The translations under genes and the position numbers were made by a program. Below, piece after piece: positions 6,472 through 13,418 of a DNA stretch of 13,418 nucleotides (positions are counted from its first letter, which is position 1; the number at the start of each line of letters is the position of its first letter). The notes beneath the pieces are model-generated. The model did not search any database. It worked only from the letters and a program-made list of their open reading frames with translations, and was not told the origin of the DNA. Source of the DNA: CAZQKL01 sp964593895 [NCBI: uncultured bacterium] (GTDB lineage Bacteria > DYJV01); NCBI GenBank assembly GCA_964593895.1, contig CAZQKL010000057.1:1-13418 (forward strand), read 5' to 3'.

Positions 6472-6749
6472 ACTTTGTAAATATCCTTTCTTTTTCTTAT
6501 TTTTAAAATAAGCAAAATCAACTCATTATCAATTATTCTAAAAATGGCCCTTATTTTTCTTGCAATTACATATCTATATTGATTTTTATATTTTGTTCCT
6601 TTTAATTCCTTTACTTTTTTTGTTTTTTTTAATAATTCAAAATTTTCAGCAAGATAATTTAATTTTTTTGCAATTAACAATCTTTCATGCTGGTCAAAAT
6701 TTTTTAAATCTTTAAATGCTTCTTCAGAAAACTTTAATTTATATTTCAA
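6468..6749 (-). CDS. RelE/ParE-superfamily toxin of a type II toxin-antitoxin pair
   Basis: A 93-residue basic protein with the RelE fold pattern. An N-terminal strand (YKLKFSEEAFKDLKNF) precedes two helices with a Lys-rich turn. Next comes KELKGTKYKNQYRYVIARKIRAIFRI, a divergent version of the family's 'LKG.YRlRvGdyRviy' core, described here by residues about 48-73. The tail is LILKIRKRKDIY (about 79-90), equivalent to the family's 'v.HRkdvY'. Toxins of this group cut mRNA on the ribosome or, in ParE, poison gyrase; I cannot separate these. The start is TTG at 6749, the only plausible initiation codon since the protein has no internal Met. It overlaps the antitoxin gene by 11 bases, with GAGG about 9 bases upstream. 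A weak, coupled toxin start fits antitoxin excess. Its stop overlaps the thiolase ATG. Confidence 0.85.
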   Translation of the reverse strand: MKYKLKFSEEAFKDLKNFDQHERLLIAKKLNYLAENFELLKKTKKVKELKGTKYKNQYRYVIARKIRAIFRIIDNELILLILKIRKRKDIYKV

Positions 6750-6972
6750 TTCCTAATTCCTCAAACACCTCATCAGCATCAAAAACTTTCATTATCCCAT
6801 TTTCAATTTCTTCTGAAATTTTATCTGCAATTATTCCATCCATGAAATCAAAATAAAAATCTAATGCAGACTCTATAATCTCTCTTTGAGTTTTATTTAG
6901 CTTTTTTGAAACAAATTTCAATTCATCTGCAATATTTTTATCCAGTGTTATTACTTTTTTTACTGTTGACAT
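6739..6972 (-). CDS. Ribbon-helix-helix (CopG-like) antitoxin
   Basis: A 77-residue protein. The N-terminal part (about 5-45) reads as a ribbon-helix-helix DNA-binding domain: strand VKKVITLDK, helix IADELKFVSKKL, turn NKTQ and helix REIIESALDFYFD. The acidic C-terminal part (ADKISEEIENG, then DADEVFEELGI) is the usual toxin-wrapping tail, including the common 'eEVfeeLgi' ending. It probably neutralises the RelE-like toxin encoded just downstream and represses its own promoter. The start is supported by GAGG 6 bases upstream of the ATG. Only 14 bases separate it from the pabC stop, so it may be transcribed from the upstream biosynthetic run as well as any local promoter. No clear operator repeat is visible in that gap. 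Confidence 0.82.
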   Translation of the reverse strand: MSTVKKVITLDKNIADELKFVSKKLNKTQREIIESALDFYFDFMDGIIADKISEEIENGIMKVFDADEVFEELGIEI

Positions 6973-6986
6973 TATTAACCTCTTTT

Positions 6987-7844
6987 TTAAACTGTTTTTA
7001 TCTCCCTAAAGTAAATCTCTTTCAAATCTTTTAAAAGTTTTTCATTTACTTTTAATTCTTTTCCATCAATTGATAAAATAGGATAGATAATTGACAATGA
7101 ATTTGTCAAAAAAGCCCCCTCAATCTCATCAAGGTCTTTCTCTTTAAAATTTCTAAATCTTAAAAAGTACTTATTCGTTTTTTTCAAACCTCTAATTAGA
7201 ATTTCCCTTGTTATTCCTTTTAAAAAAAGGTCCTTTTCATTTGAGGTATAAATTATCTTCTTTTTGTAAAAAAATAAATTTGCAGTAATTCCTTCAATTA
7301 AATTTCCTTTTTTATCAATAAATAAAACATCATCATACTTTTTTCTTGATAAAAAGCCAATTATTGTTGGTAAATAATTCAAAGTTTTGTAATTGTAAAG
7401 AATATTTTTTTCTTTAACAAAATCCTTTAAAATAGTTACATGAACTCCTTTTTCACTTCTATCAATAATATACTGCGGAAGCTTTTTCAAATTAACGACA
7501 ACAGTTGGTTTATGCTCATTTTTTATTGATGGACCGTATGGGTCAATTCCTCTTGTAATTGTAATTCTTACGTAACAATCGTAGCCCATTAATTTATTAA
7601 CCTTTTTCAAATCAAAAAGAATTTCTTTTAACCTATTAAAATTGAAAGGAACTTCTATTTTTAAAAATTTTCCTGTTTGGACCAATCTATCATAATGAAA
7701 CTTTAAATCGTAAAATTCATCTTTAAAACTTCTAAAAGTTTCAAAAAAACCATCTCCATACAAAAAACCTCTATCTTCAATTGAAATATAAACTTCTTTT
7801 TTTCTTGCTATTTTCCCGTTAATATAAATAAAATTGCTATTCAT
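6987..7844 (-). CDS. pabC: Class IV aminotransferase, probable aminodeoxychorismate lyase
   Basis: A 285-residue PLP enzyme of the class IV (D-amino acid/branched-chain aminotransferase) fold. It has the N-terminal INGKI...EDRGFLYGDGFFETFR (about 8-38), R93 in the YVRITITRG strand, the PLP lysine Lys153 in NYKTLNYLP, Glu184 in LIEGITANLFF, and the GITRE motif for PLP phosphate binding. PabC eliminates pyruvate from 4-amino-4-deoxychorismate to give p-aminobenzoate for folate. Sequence alone does not exclude a branched-chain or D-amino acid aminotransferase. The choice of PabC rests on context, because the gene overlaps pabB by 4 bases (ATGA). AGGGA lies shortly upstream of the ATG. PabA, the glutaminase subunit, is not in this window. 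Confidence 0.8.
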   Translation of the reverse strand: MNSNFIYINGKIARKKEVYISIEDRGFLYGDGFFETFRSFKDEFYDLKFHYDRLVQTGKFLKIEVPFNFNRLKEILFDLKKVNKLMGYDCYVRITITRGIDPYGPSIKNEHKPTVVVNLKKLPQYIIDRSEKGVHVTILKDFVKEKNILYNYKTLNYLPTIIGFLSRKKYDDVLFIDKKGNLIEGITANLFFYKKKIIYTSNEKDLFLKGITREILIRGLKKTNKYFLRFRNFKEKDLDEIEGAFLTNSLSIIYPILSIDGKELKVNEKLLKDLKEIYFREIKTV

Positions 7845-9169
7845 ATAAGTTCCCTTACTGTTTTAAAAAAGCTTTCAGCTTTTACAATTGTTTCCATATA
7901 TTCATCTTCAGGAACTGAATCGTATACAATTCCCCCTCCAACTTGTAAATTAAGATATCCATCTTTTAAAATTGCTGTTCTAATAGCAATGTTAAAATCT
8001 ATATCTCCTGTTAAATCAATATATCCAATTGAACCTGTATAAACACCTCTGTAAGTTGGCTCAAGTTCATCAATTATTTCCATTGACCTTATTTTAGGAG
8101 CTCCAGTAATTGAACCTCCAGGATAAGAATTTATGATGCAATCAATACAATCTTTATCATCTCTAATTTTTGCTTCAACAGTTGATACCATATGATGAAC
8201 ATTTGCATAAGTTTCAATTATTTCAAATTCACTTACCTTTACAGAATTAAATTCTGCAATTCTTCCAAGGTCATTTCTTTCAAGGTCCACTATCATTAAA
8301 TGCTCAGCTTTATCCTTTTCACTATTTTTCAACTCTTCAATCAATTTTAAATCTTCTATTGGAGTTTTTCCCCTTTTTCGTGTTCCTTTAATTGGCCTTG
8401 TTTCAATATGTTTACCTGAAATATAAAGATACCTTTCTGGAGAATTACTTAAAATTTGAAAATCTCCAAAATCTAAAAATGCTCCAAAAGGCGCTGGACT
8501 AATTTTTCTAAAAATGGAATAAAATTTATATGCATCACCTTTAAATTTTACTCTAAATCTTTGAGAAAGATTTACCTGATAAATATCTCCATTGTAAATA
8601 TAGGTTCTTGCTTTTTCAATTGCATTTAAGTATTCATCTTTTTCAAAATTACTTTCAAAATCTCCGCCTATTTCAATAGGTCCATAATTATTGTTTATAT
8701 TAAAAATATCTTTTTCAAAGCTTTCTATTTTTTTACCAAAATCATTATTTCCAATATCATAACCTGTTAAAAAAAGGTCTTTACTATTTAAATCAAATAC
8801 AAAAATTACATCATAAAATCCAAAAAAAATCTCAGGCATATTATAATCATCAACTCTTGTATCAGGCAATTTTTCTATAAATTTTCCAAGTTCATAAGTT
8901 AAATAACCTACAAATCCTCCATGAAATGGAAATTTTTTTTCTATTTTTTCATTAATTTTAAATCTGTAAAAATAATCTTTTAAAATTTTAAAAGGTTCAC
9001 TTCCATTTTTAAATTTCACTAAAAATATAGGATTATAACCAAAAAAACAGAACCTTCCAAGTCGTCCAAATTTTTTACCACTATCAAGAAAAAAAGGAAA
9101 TTCTTTATTTTTTAAAAAAACAGGCACAATTTCAATGTCAAACTTTCCTAATTTCTTTACAAAAAGCAT
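7841..9169 (-). CDS. pabB: Aminodeoxychorismate synthase component I
   Basis: A 442-residue member of the chorismate-using enzyme family (PabB/TrpE/MenF). The C-terminal chorismate-binding domain is well conserved. It shows DIYQVNLSQRF, LSNSPERYLYISG, ETRPIKGTRKRG, EHLMIVDLERNDLGRI, TYANVHHMVSTVEA, YPGGSITGAPKIRSMEIIDE and VGGGIVYDSVPEDEYMET. PIKGT carries the Lys that marks PabB; anthranilate synthases have Ala there. PabB aminates chorismate at C4 using ammonia from PabA. The first in-frame start codon is a GTG at 9178. I place the start at ATG 9169 because AAGGAG (9178-9183) is 8 bases from it and overlaps the GTG. This leaves 1 base after the xerD-like stop. It is paired with pabC by a 4-base overlap and supplies p-aminobenzoate for folate. 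Confidence 0.93.
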   Translation of the reverse strand: MLFVKKLGKFDIEIVPVFLKNKEFPFFLDSGKKFGRLGRFCFFGYNPIFLVKFKNGSEPFKILKDYFYRFKINEKIEKKFPFHGGFVGYLTYELGKFIEKLPDTRVDDYNMPEIFFGFYDVIFVFDLNSKDLFLTGYDIGNNDFGKKIESFEKDIFNINNNYGPIEIGGDFESNFEKDEYLNAIEKARTYIYNGDIYQVNLSQRFRVKFKGDAYKFYSIFRKISPAPFGAFLDFGDFQILSNSPERYLYISGKHIETRPIKGTRKRGKTPIEDLKLIEELKNSEKDKAEHLMIVDLERNDLGRIAEFNSVKVSEFEIIETYANVHHMVSTVEAKIRDDKDCIDCIINSYPGGSITGAPKIRSMEIIDELEPTYRGVYTGSIGYIDLTGDIDFNIAIRTAILKDGYLNLQVGGGIVYDSVPEDEYMETIVKAESFFKTVRELI

Positions 9170-9170
9170 T

Positions 9171-10040
9171 CTATCCACTCCTTGGATGATACTTAAAATA
9201 CTCTTCTTTTAATTTTTCAACAGATACATGAGTATAAATTTGGGTTGTTGTTATGTCTGAATGACCTAAAAATGTCTGAATTGTTCTCAAATCTGCTCCT
9301 CCTTCAAGAAGATGAGTTGCAAATGAATGTCTAAATAAATGAGGATAAACTTCTTTTGAAATTCCTGAAAGATTAGCATATTTTTTTATTATTTGCCATA
9401 TAAATTGACGAGTTAATTTATTTCCATTTTTGCTTAAAAAAAGATAATTTTTCTCTTTTTTATTAAATTTAGGTCTTACTTTTTTTAAATAAAGATTTAA
9501 AATTTCAAGTGCTTCAAGATATAATGGCACAATTCTCTGTTTATTTCCTTTCCCAGTAACCTTTATTATTCCCCCTGTCCTATCAAAATCATTTAATTTA
9601 ATTTCAATTAATTCAGATACCCTTATACCTGTTGCATACAATGTTTCAATTATTGCTCTATCTCTTATTGTAATTGGACAGGTAGGTTCAATAGAATTTA
9701 TAATTTTAAAAACATCCTTAACATCAAGAACTTCTGGTAATTTGTTTTCCCTTTTAGGAAGTTCAAAACCAAAAAAAGGATTATCAACAAGTATCTTTTC
9801 ATCAATTAAGAAATTTACAAAATTTTTTAAAGAAGAAATTTTTCTTAAATAAGTTGAGATTTCATATTTTTTTTTCTCAAATAATTCAGAAAAAAAATCA
9901 TACAAATCGTATTTAGTTAAATTTTTTAAATCTCCCTTGAACCAGTTTAAAAATTGTCTAATATCTCTTATATAATTTTCAATAGAATTCTCTGACAACC
10001 CTTTTTTATACCTTAAAAAAATCTCAAACTTTTTTATCAT
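9171..10040 (-). CDS. xerD: Tyrosine recombinase XerC/XerD family
   Basis: A 289-residue site-specific recombinase with the normal Xer length and two domains. The N-terminal SAM-like DNA-binding domain is at about 1-90 (YKKGLSENSIENYIRDIRQF) and the catalytic domain at about 105-289. The catalytic residues are all visible: Arg140 (ATGIRVSEL), Lys164 (GKGNKQR), His234 and Arg237 (HLFRHSFATHLL), His260 (FLGHSDI) and the nucleophile Tyr269 (TQIYTHV). The C-terminal EEYFKYHPR is typical of the XerD tail that contacts its partner. It probably resolves chromosome dimers at dif with FtsK. Only one Xer gene is in this window, so it may be a XerC/D partner or a single-recombinase system. Full length, housekeeping neighbours and the absence of att-like repeats argue against a phage integrase. 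It overlaps nhaA by 17 bases. Confidence 0.9.
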   Translation of the reverse strand: MIKKFEIFLRYKKGLSENSIENYIRDIRQFLNWFKGDLKNLTKYDLYDFFSELFEKKKYEISTYLRKISSLKNFVNFLIDEKILVDNPFFGFELPKRENKLPEVLDVKDVFKIINSIEPTCPITIRDRAIIETLYATGIRVSELIEIKLNDFDRTGGIIKVTGKGNKQRIVPLYLEALEILNLYLKKVRPKFNKKEKNYLFLSKNGNKLTRQFIWQIIKKYANLSGISKEVYPHLFRHSFATHLLEGGADLRTIQTFLGHSDITTTQIYTHVSVEKLKEEYFKYHPRSG

Positions 10041-11367
10041 CTTTTAAAAATCTTAAAAAAATTATCCCATAAATTGAAGCAATCAATGTTGAAAAAAGAA
10101 TTCCCACTTTTGCCTGATTTATAAATTGTAAATTATTTTTAAAAGCAAGTGAATTTATAAACATACTCATTGTAAAACCAATTCCGCCTAAAATGCTTAT
10201 TCCATAAACCATCTTCCAACTTATTCCTTTTGGTAAATTTGCCAATTTAAATTTAACAGCTAATAATGTAAACAAAAATATTCCAATCTGTTTCCCAAAA
10301 AATAATCCTAAAAAGATACCAATTGAAATTTTTGAAAATAAAATTTCTGAAAAATTTTTCGGAATTTCTATCCCAGCATTTACAAAAGCAAACAAAGGCA
10401 AAATAAAAAAAGTAACCCATGGATGTAATGTGTGTTCAATTCTTAAAAGAGGAGGTTGGAATTTATGGCAGACCTCTTCAATGGTTTCAATTTCATTATA
10501 GGTTTTTTTCGCAATAATTAAACTATTATCAATATCAACGATTTTTTTTCTAATTCTTTTTAATAACACCCCAATTTCCTTAAAAAATTTTTTAATATCA
10601 ATAGAGCCTTTTGCTGGCACAGCAAAAGCGGTAAGTATTCCTGCAACAGTAGCATGAATTCCACTTTTTAAAGTAAAAAACCATAAAAAAGTTCCAAGAA
10701 TAAAATAGACTGCAGGATTTTTGATATTAATTTTATTACAAAAAATCATTAGCCCGAAAGTTATTGCCATGAGAAGAAGCGAAATTAACACTATTTTTTC
10801 TGTGTAAAAAAGTGCTATAACTATAACTCCACCAATATCATCAATTGTTGCAAAAGCAGTCAAAAATACCTTTAATGAAAATGGAAATTTTTTTCCTGTA
10901 ATGGAAAGAATTCCCAATGCAAAAGCAATATCTGTTGCCATTGGAATAGCCCAACCTCGTATTAACTCTGGATTATTCCTTGCAACAAAAAAATAAATAA
11001 TTGCAGGAAAAACCATTCCTCCTAAAGCTGAAATTGCTGGTAAAATTGCCTTTTCAATAGAAGATAGCTCACCTATTAAAAACTCTCTTTTTATTTCAAG
11101 ACCAACAAGCAAAAAAAACAATCCCATAAGAGCATCATTTACCCAGTGTGATAAAGAATTTTTTATCTGGAATTGTCCTACCCCAATCTTTATTGGAAGA
11201 TGAACGAATTCATGATAAATGTGAGAAAGATGAGAATTAGCTATTATTATTGCAGTTATTGAAATTCCAATTAAAATAAAGCCACTTAAAACTTCTAATT
11301 GAAAAAATTTTATAAATGAATTTACAATGTTTAAATTCTTTTTCTCTAATCTTTCTTTTTTTATCAT
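10024..11367 (-). CDS. nhaA: Na+/H+ antiporter NhaA
   Basis: A 447-residue inner-membrane antiporter that exports Na+ (or Li+) in exchange for protons, controlling pH and sodium. About 12 hydrophobic segments are visible. Signature motifs are HWVNDALMGLFFLLVGLEIKRE (about 74-95), AIPMATDIAFALGIL with Asp146, and TAFATIDDIGG with Asp176 and Asp177. The spacing of these three Asp is the same as E. coli Asp133/163/164. HPWVTFFILPLFAFVNAG follows, then FGKQIGIF with the Lys of the tenth helix. A hydrophilic, Lys/Glu-rich loop of about 55 residues precedes HPWV and is longer than in E. coli, as in many other NhaA. I chose ATG 11367. A TTG at 11403 would add 12 Lys-rich residues. No Shine-Dalgarno is evident. 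It is first in the minus-strand run and divergent from yicC. Confidence 0.95.
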   Translation of the reverse strand: MIKKERLEKKNLNIVNSFIKFFQLEVLSGFILIGISITAIIIANSHLSHIYHEFVHLPIKIGVGQFQIKNSLSHWVNDALMGLFFLLVGLEIKREFLIGELSSIEKAILPAISALGGMVFPAIIYFFVARNNPELIRGWAIPMATDIAFALGILSITGKKFPFSLKVFLTAFATIDDIGGVIVIALFYTEKIVLISLLLMAITFGLMIFCNKINIKNPAVYFILGTFLWFFTLKSGIHATVAGILTAFAVPAKGSIDIKKFFKEIGVLLKRIRKKIVDIDNSLIIAKKTYNEIETIEEVCHKFQPPLLRIEHTLHPWVTFFILPLFAFVNAGIEIPKNFSEILFSKISIGIFLGLFFGKQIGIFLFTLLAVKFKLANLPKGISWKMVYGISILGGIGFTMSMFINSLAFKNNLQFINQAKVGILFSTLIASIYGIIFLRFLKDDKKV

Positions 11368-11444
11368 GATTTTAACTTTACAATTTTTTAATTTTTTTTT
11401 CAATATATTTGCTTTTTTTTAGATTTAATGGTATTTCCACGAAC
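11368..11444. promoter_or_regulatory. Divergent intergenic region between nhaA and yicC
   Basis: A 77-base, extremely AT-rich gap between two outward-facing genes, so it should hold promoters for both. On the minus strand TTGAAA (11403-11398), a 17-base spacer and TAAAGT (11380-11375) form a possible nhaA promoter. Its start site would fall almost on the nhaA ATG and give an almost leaderless mRNA. On the plus strand I see no convincing promoter for yicC. Homopolymeric A/T runs make such matches cheap, so confidence is low. I see no structured RNA such as the known nhaA-associated riboswitch candidates. Confidence 0.3.
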
Positions 11445-12326
11445 ATGTTAAGAAGTTTAACTGGATTTGGCTCAGCATATGGAACTTTTAAAGAGACTAA
11501 TATTTCTGTTGATATTAAAAGTTTAAATCATAGGTATCTTGATATTTCATTTAAAATGCCAAGAGTATTTTCATCATGGGAATTTGATTTAAGAAATATT
11601 ATTCAGGAAAATATAAAAAGAGGCAAAATAAATGTTTTAATTGATGTTGAAAATCCTGGAAATTTGTATAAAAATTTAACTTTTGATAATGAAATTTTAA
11701 AAAAATATATTGAAATTCTCCGCTTTATCTCAAAATCTTATTCATTAAGTTATGACCTAACTTTAAAAGATGTTTTTAATATGAAAGGAGTATTTGATTT
11801 TAAAGAAGAAGAACCAGATGAAGAGCTCAAAAATTTTTTAAAAAAACTTCTCCAAGAAGCTATATCAAATCTAATTGAAATGAAAATAAAAGAGGGAAAA
11901 TTTTTGGAAAATGATATTTTAAAGAGAATAAAAATTATTGAAAATTATCTTAAAAAAATTTCAGAACTAAAAGATAAAATAGTTGAAAATTACAAAAAAA
12001 AATTAAAAGAAAATGTGGAAAAAATTTTTAATGAGAATAAAAATTTAGTAGATGAAAAGAGAATTGAATTTGAAATTGTGCTTTTTTCAGATAAAGCTGA
12101 CATAACAGAAGAGATTGTCAGGTTAAAAAGCCATATTGAAAAATTTAGAAAAACATGTAAAGAAGAACCTCCAGTTGGGAAAAAACTTGATTTCATACTT
12201 CAAGAAATGCACAGAGAAATAAATACAATTGGAGCGAAAAATAATCTTCAAGAAATTTCTGAAATTGTTATTGAAGTTAAAAATCAAATAGAAAGGATTA
12301 GAGAGCAAATTCAAAATATAGAATGA
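11445..12326 (+). CDS. yicC: YicC/YloC family endoribonuclease
   Basis: A 293-residue YicC-family protein. The family start motif M(L/I)RS(M/L)TGFG is present as MLRSLTGFGSAYG. It sets the start at ATG 11445, although the frame stays open upstream to a TTG at 11409. The N-terminal domain contains SLNHRYLDISFKMPR (about 27-41) and the conserved RGKINVLIDVE strand. The middle is a long charged coiled-coil-like region (about 140-200). The C-terminal DUF1732 domain has KADITEEIVRLKSHIEKF, then GKKLDFILQEMHREINTIGAK, the most conserved family stretch (about 246-266). Members are ring-forming metal-dependent endoribonucleases; E. coli YicC affects small RNA decay. No Shine-Dalgarno precedes the ATG. 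The stop overlaps the gmk start (ATGA), and yicC-gmk-rpoZ is a recurrent bacterial gene order that supports the call. Confidence 0.93.
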   Translation: MLRSLTGFGSAYGTFKETNISVDIKSLNHRYLDISFKMPRVFSSWEFDLRNIIQENIKRGKINVLIDVENPGNLYKNLTFDNEILKKYIEILRFISKSYSLSYDLTLKDVFNMKGVFDFKEEEPDEELKNFLKKLLQEAISNLIEMKIKEGKFLENDILKRIKIIENYLKKISELKDKIVENYKKKLKENVEKIFNENKNLVDEKRIEFEIVLFSDKADITEEIVRLKSHIEKFRKTCKEEPPVGKKLDFILQEMHREINTIGAKNNLQEISEIVIEVKNQIERIREQIQNIE

Positions 12327-12949
12327 AAGGAATAATTTATATTGTTTCGTCGCCATCTGGGTGCGGAAAAACAACAATTATTAGAAATTTTTTAAAACAT
12401 AACAGAGATTTTTATTTTTCTATTTCTCATACAACTCGCTTGCCAAGAAAAAATGAAAAAAATGGAATTGATTATTATTTTGTAACAAAAGACGAATTTA
12501 AAAAAATGATTGAAAATAATGAATTTCTTGAATGGGCAGTTGTTCATAATGAATATTATGGCACTTCAAAAAGAAATGTTCTTGAAAAAATTTATAAAGG
12601 AATTGATGTTATTCTTGATATTGATGTTCAAGGTGCTGAAAAAATAAGAAAAAATAAAGAACTAAAAGAGATTGATATTGTATCAATTTTTATATTTCCG
12701 CCATCTTTTGAAGAATTAAAAAGAAGACTTTTGAAAAGAAAATCTGATGATGAAAAAACAATTAATATAAGGTTAAAAAATGCTTATAAGGAACTTGAAA
12801 GATTTGAAGAATATGACTATATAATTGTTAATGAAAATCTTGAAAATGCAATTTTAGATTTTCAAGCAATAATTAGGTCAACAAAATTAAAAACCGTTCA
12901 TCAAAAGGAATTAGTTAAAGAAATTTTGAATAACTGGGAGGTAAAATAA
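12323..12949 (+). CDS. gmk: Guanylate kinase
   Basis: A 208-residue guanylate kinase that phosphorylates GMP (and dGMP) to GDP with ATP in the cytoplasm. The P-loop is [10 protein letters not shown] (about 9-18, Lys16), with Cys in a position more often Ser or Ala. The GMP-binding region follows as [23 protein letters not shown] (about 33-55, containing the family's S.TTR.pR..E..G.dY.Fv pattern). Then come [14 protein letters not shown] (about 69-82), [14 protein letters not shown] (about 96-109) and the lid segment [17 protein letters not shown] (about 135-151). Length and motifs are complete. It overlaps the yicC stop by 4 bases and the rpoZ start by 1 base (TAATG), so the three are translated as a coupled unit. 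Confidence 0.96.
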   Translation: MKGIIYIVSSPSGCGKTTIIRNFLKHNRDFYFSISHTTRLPRKNEKNGIDYYFVTKDEFKKMIENNEFLEWAVVHNEYYGTSKRNVLEKIYKGIDVILDIDVQGAEKIRKNKELKEIDIVSIFIFPPSFEELKRRLLKRKSDDEKTINIRLKNAYKELERFEEYDYIIVNENLENAILDFQAIIRSTKLKTVHQKELVKEILNNWEVK

Positions 12950-13167
12950 TGGCAAGAGTAACAATTGAAGATTGTCTTGAAAAAATCCCAAACAGGTATA
13001 AAATGATTATTGCAGCTATGAAAAGAGTAAAACAACTTGTTAAAGGAAAACCTCCTGCAATTGACCCAAGAGGAAGTAAACCTACTGTTATTGCATTAAG
13101 AGAAATAGCTGAGGGTAAAATTAAAATTATTGAACCACAGGAAGAAAGTGAAGATTACTATTCATAA
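12949..13167 (+). CDS. rpoZ: RNA polymerase omega subunit
   Basis: A 72-residue omega subunit, the small protein that helps assemble and stabilise the beta-prime subunit of RNA polymerase. The sequence follows the family pattern. [19 protein letters not shown] is the N-terminal helix region, and [12 protein letters not shown] (about 22-33) the second helix. A Pro-rich linker then leads to [17 protein letters not shown] (about 44-60), where the '[10 protein letters not shown]' core is the most conserved part. The tail is short and acidic and ends DYYS. GGGAGG lies just upstream of the ATG (12936-12941), within the end of gmk. Shortness is normal for omega outside proteobacteria. Position directly after gmk is its usual place in bacterial genomes. 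Confidence 0.93.
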   Translation: MARVTIEDCLEKIPNRYKMIIAAMKRVKQLVKGKPPAIDPRGSKPTVIALREIAEGKIKIIEPQEESEDYYS

Positions 13168-13186
13168 AATTCAGGAGGTTAATTAA

Positions 13187-13418
13187 ATGCAACAATCTGA
13201 ATTTGTAGAAATTCTTGAAAGTGAATTATCAGCAGCAATATTAAATTCAGATAAAGAAGCTATAAAAAGAGTAAGTTTGTTGTTAAATGAAAAAATTTCC
13301 CAAATTGAAAATTTAAAAAAAGAACATGAAGAGACTAAATCTGATATAAAGATGTTAATTGAGGTTGTAAAACAAGGATTTGAACATATGAATAAAAGGT
13401 TTGAAGATTTGCAACGAT
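13187..13418 (+). CDS. Hypothetical coiled-coil protein, 3'-truncated by window edge
   Basis: A new reading frame starts at ATG 13187, 8 bases after a perfect AGGAGG (13173-13178), and stays open for 77 codons to the window end. The first residues are MQQSEFVEILESELSAA. A Lys/Glu-rich helical region follows from about residue 22 onward, with heptad-like spacing of hydrophobics (ISQIENLKKEHEETKSDI, then MLIEVVKQGFEHMNKRFEDL). The 'F.HMNKRFEDL' end resembles the start of repeated coiled-coil units seen in many small bacterial proteins of unknown role. No signal peptide or membrane segment is seen so far. It lies 19 bases downstream of rpoZ and is probably in the same operon. In many bacteria coaBC follows rpoZ, and this is not coaBC. 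I cannot assign a function. Confidence 0.7.
   Translation, partial: MQQSEFVEILESELSAAILNSDKEAIKRVSLLLNEKISQIENLKKEHEETKSDIKMLIEVVKQGFEHMNKRFEDLQR

Noticed and set aside
9170-9178. GTG start for pabB giving an 8-base overlap with the recombinase gene
   Set aside because: The GTG overlaps the AAGGAG at 9178-9183, while ATG 9169 is at ideal spacing.
9171-10040. Tyrosine recombinase as an integrase marking a genomic island
   Set aside because: XerD-like length and C-terminal tail, operon with housekeeping genes, and no tRNA or att-like repeat nearby.
10460-10630. Long hydrophilic loop in NhaA as a possible inserted domain
   Set aside because: A charged linker before the HPWV motif is common in NhaA proteins of many bacteria and has no recognisable domain pattern.
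11990-12377. Minus-strand open frames under yicC and the start of gmk
   Set aside because: They are Phe/Leu/Ser-rich translations of A-rich coding sequence on the other strand, with no independent support.

Overview
This is a very AT-rich, gene-dense bacterial chromosome segment. Genes abut or overlap by a few bases, Shine-Dalgarno sites (AGGAGG, GGAG, AAGGAG) appear in front of several of them, and the omega subunit, YicC and Xer genes mark it as bacterial rather than archaeal. The sequence alone does not let me name a phylum. Most genes are core metabolism or housekeeping, with one embedded toxin-antitoxin pair. There is no CRISPR array, insertion sequence, rRNA or recognisable tRNA.

Layout. 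(1) Positions 3-1045, plus strand: the tail of a GDP-L-fucose synthase and a family 2 glycosyltransferase, the end of a surface-polysaccharide cluster. (2) 1013-1657, minus strand: a transglutaminase-like protein, overlapping the glycosyltransferase tail to tail. (3) 1707-4952, plus strand: a pantothenate operon, panB-panC-panD, followed by an overlapping amidohydrolase gene. A good promoter (TTGACA plus an extended -10) starts a GC-rich leader. That leader can fold either into an intrinsic terminator or into a competing three-way structure that would prevent termination. (4) 11367 down to 4939, minus strand: an eight-gene run of nhaA, xerD-like recombinase, pabB, pabC, ribbon-helix-helix antitoxin, RelE-like toxin, thiolase-fold enzyme and a DUF35 zinc-ribbon/OB protein. 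It ends tail to tail against the pan operon. (5) 11445-13418, plus strand: yicC, gmk, rpoZ and a truncated coiled-coil protein, divergent from nhaA.

How the genes fit together. PanB uses methylene-tetrahydrofolate, and PabB/PabC make the p-aminobenzoate part of folate, so two branches of vitamin supply lie near each other. PanB, PanC and PanD together make pantothenate from ketoisovalerate and aspartate. The thiolase and DUF35 pair looks like a two-subunit acyl-CoA enzyme, and its active site suggests a retro-aldolase rather than an ordinary thiolase. YicC (RNase), Gmk (GDP synthesis) and RpoZ (RNA polymerase) form a widely conserved housekeeping cluster.

The strongest candidate for something undescribed is the switch-like leader of panB at 1742-1858. 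A short reading frame with an internal Thr-Cys-Thr-Cys stretch runs through it. The rest is mostly ordinary, with unusual active-site residues in the thiolase-fold and transglutaminase-like proteins.
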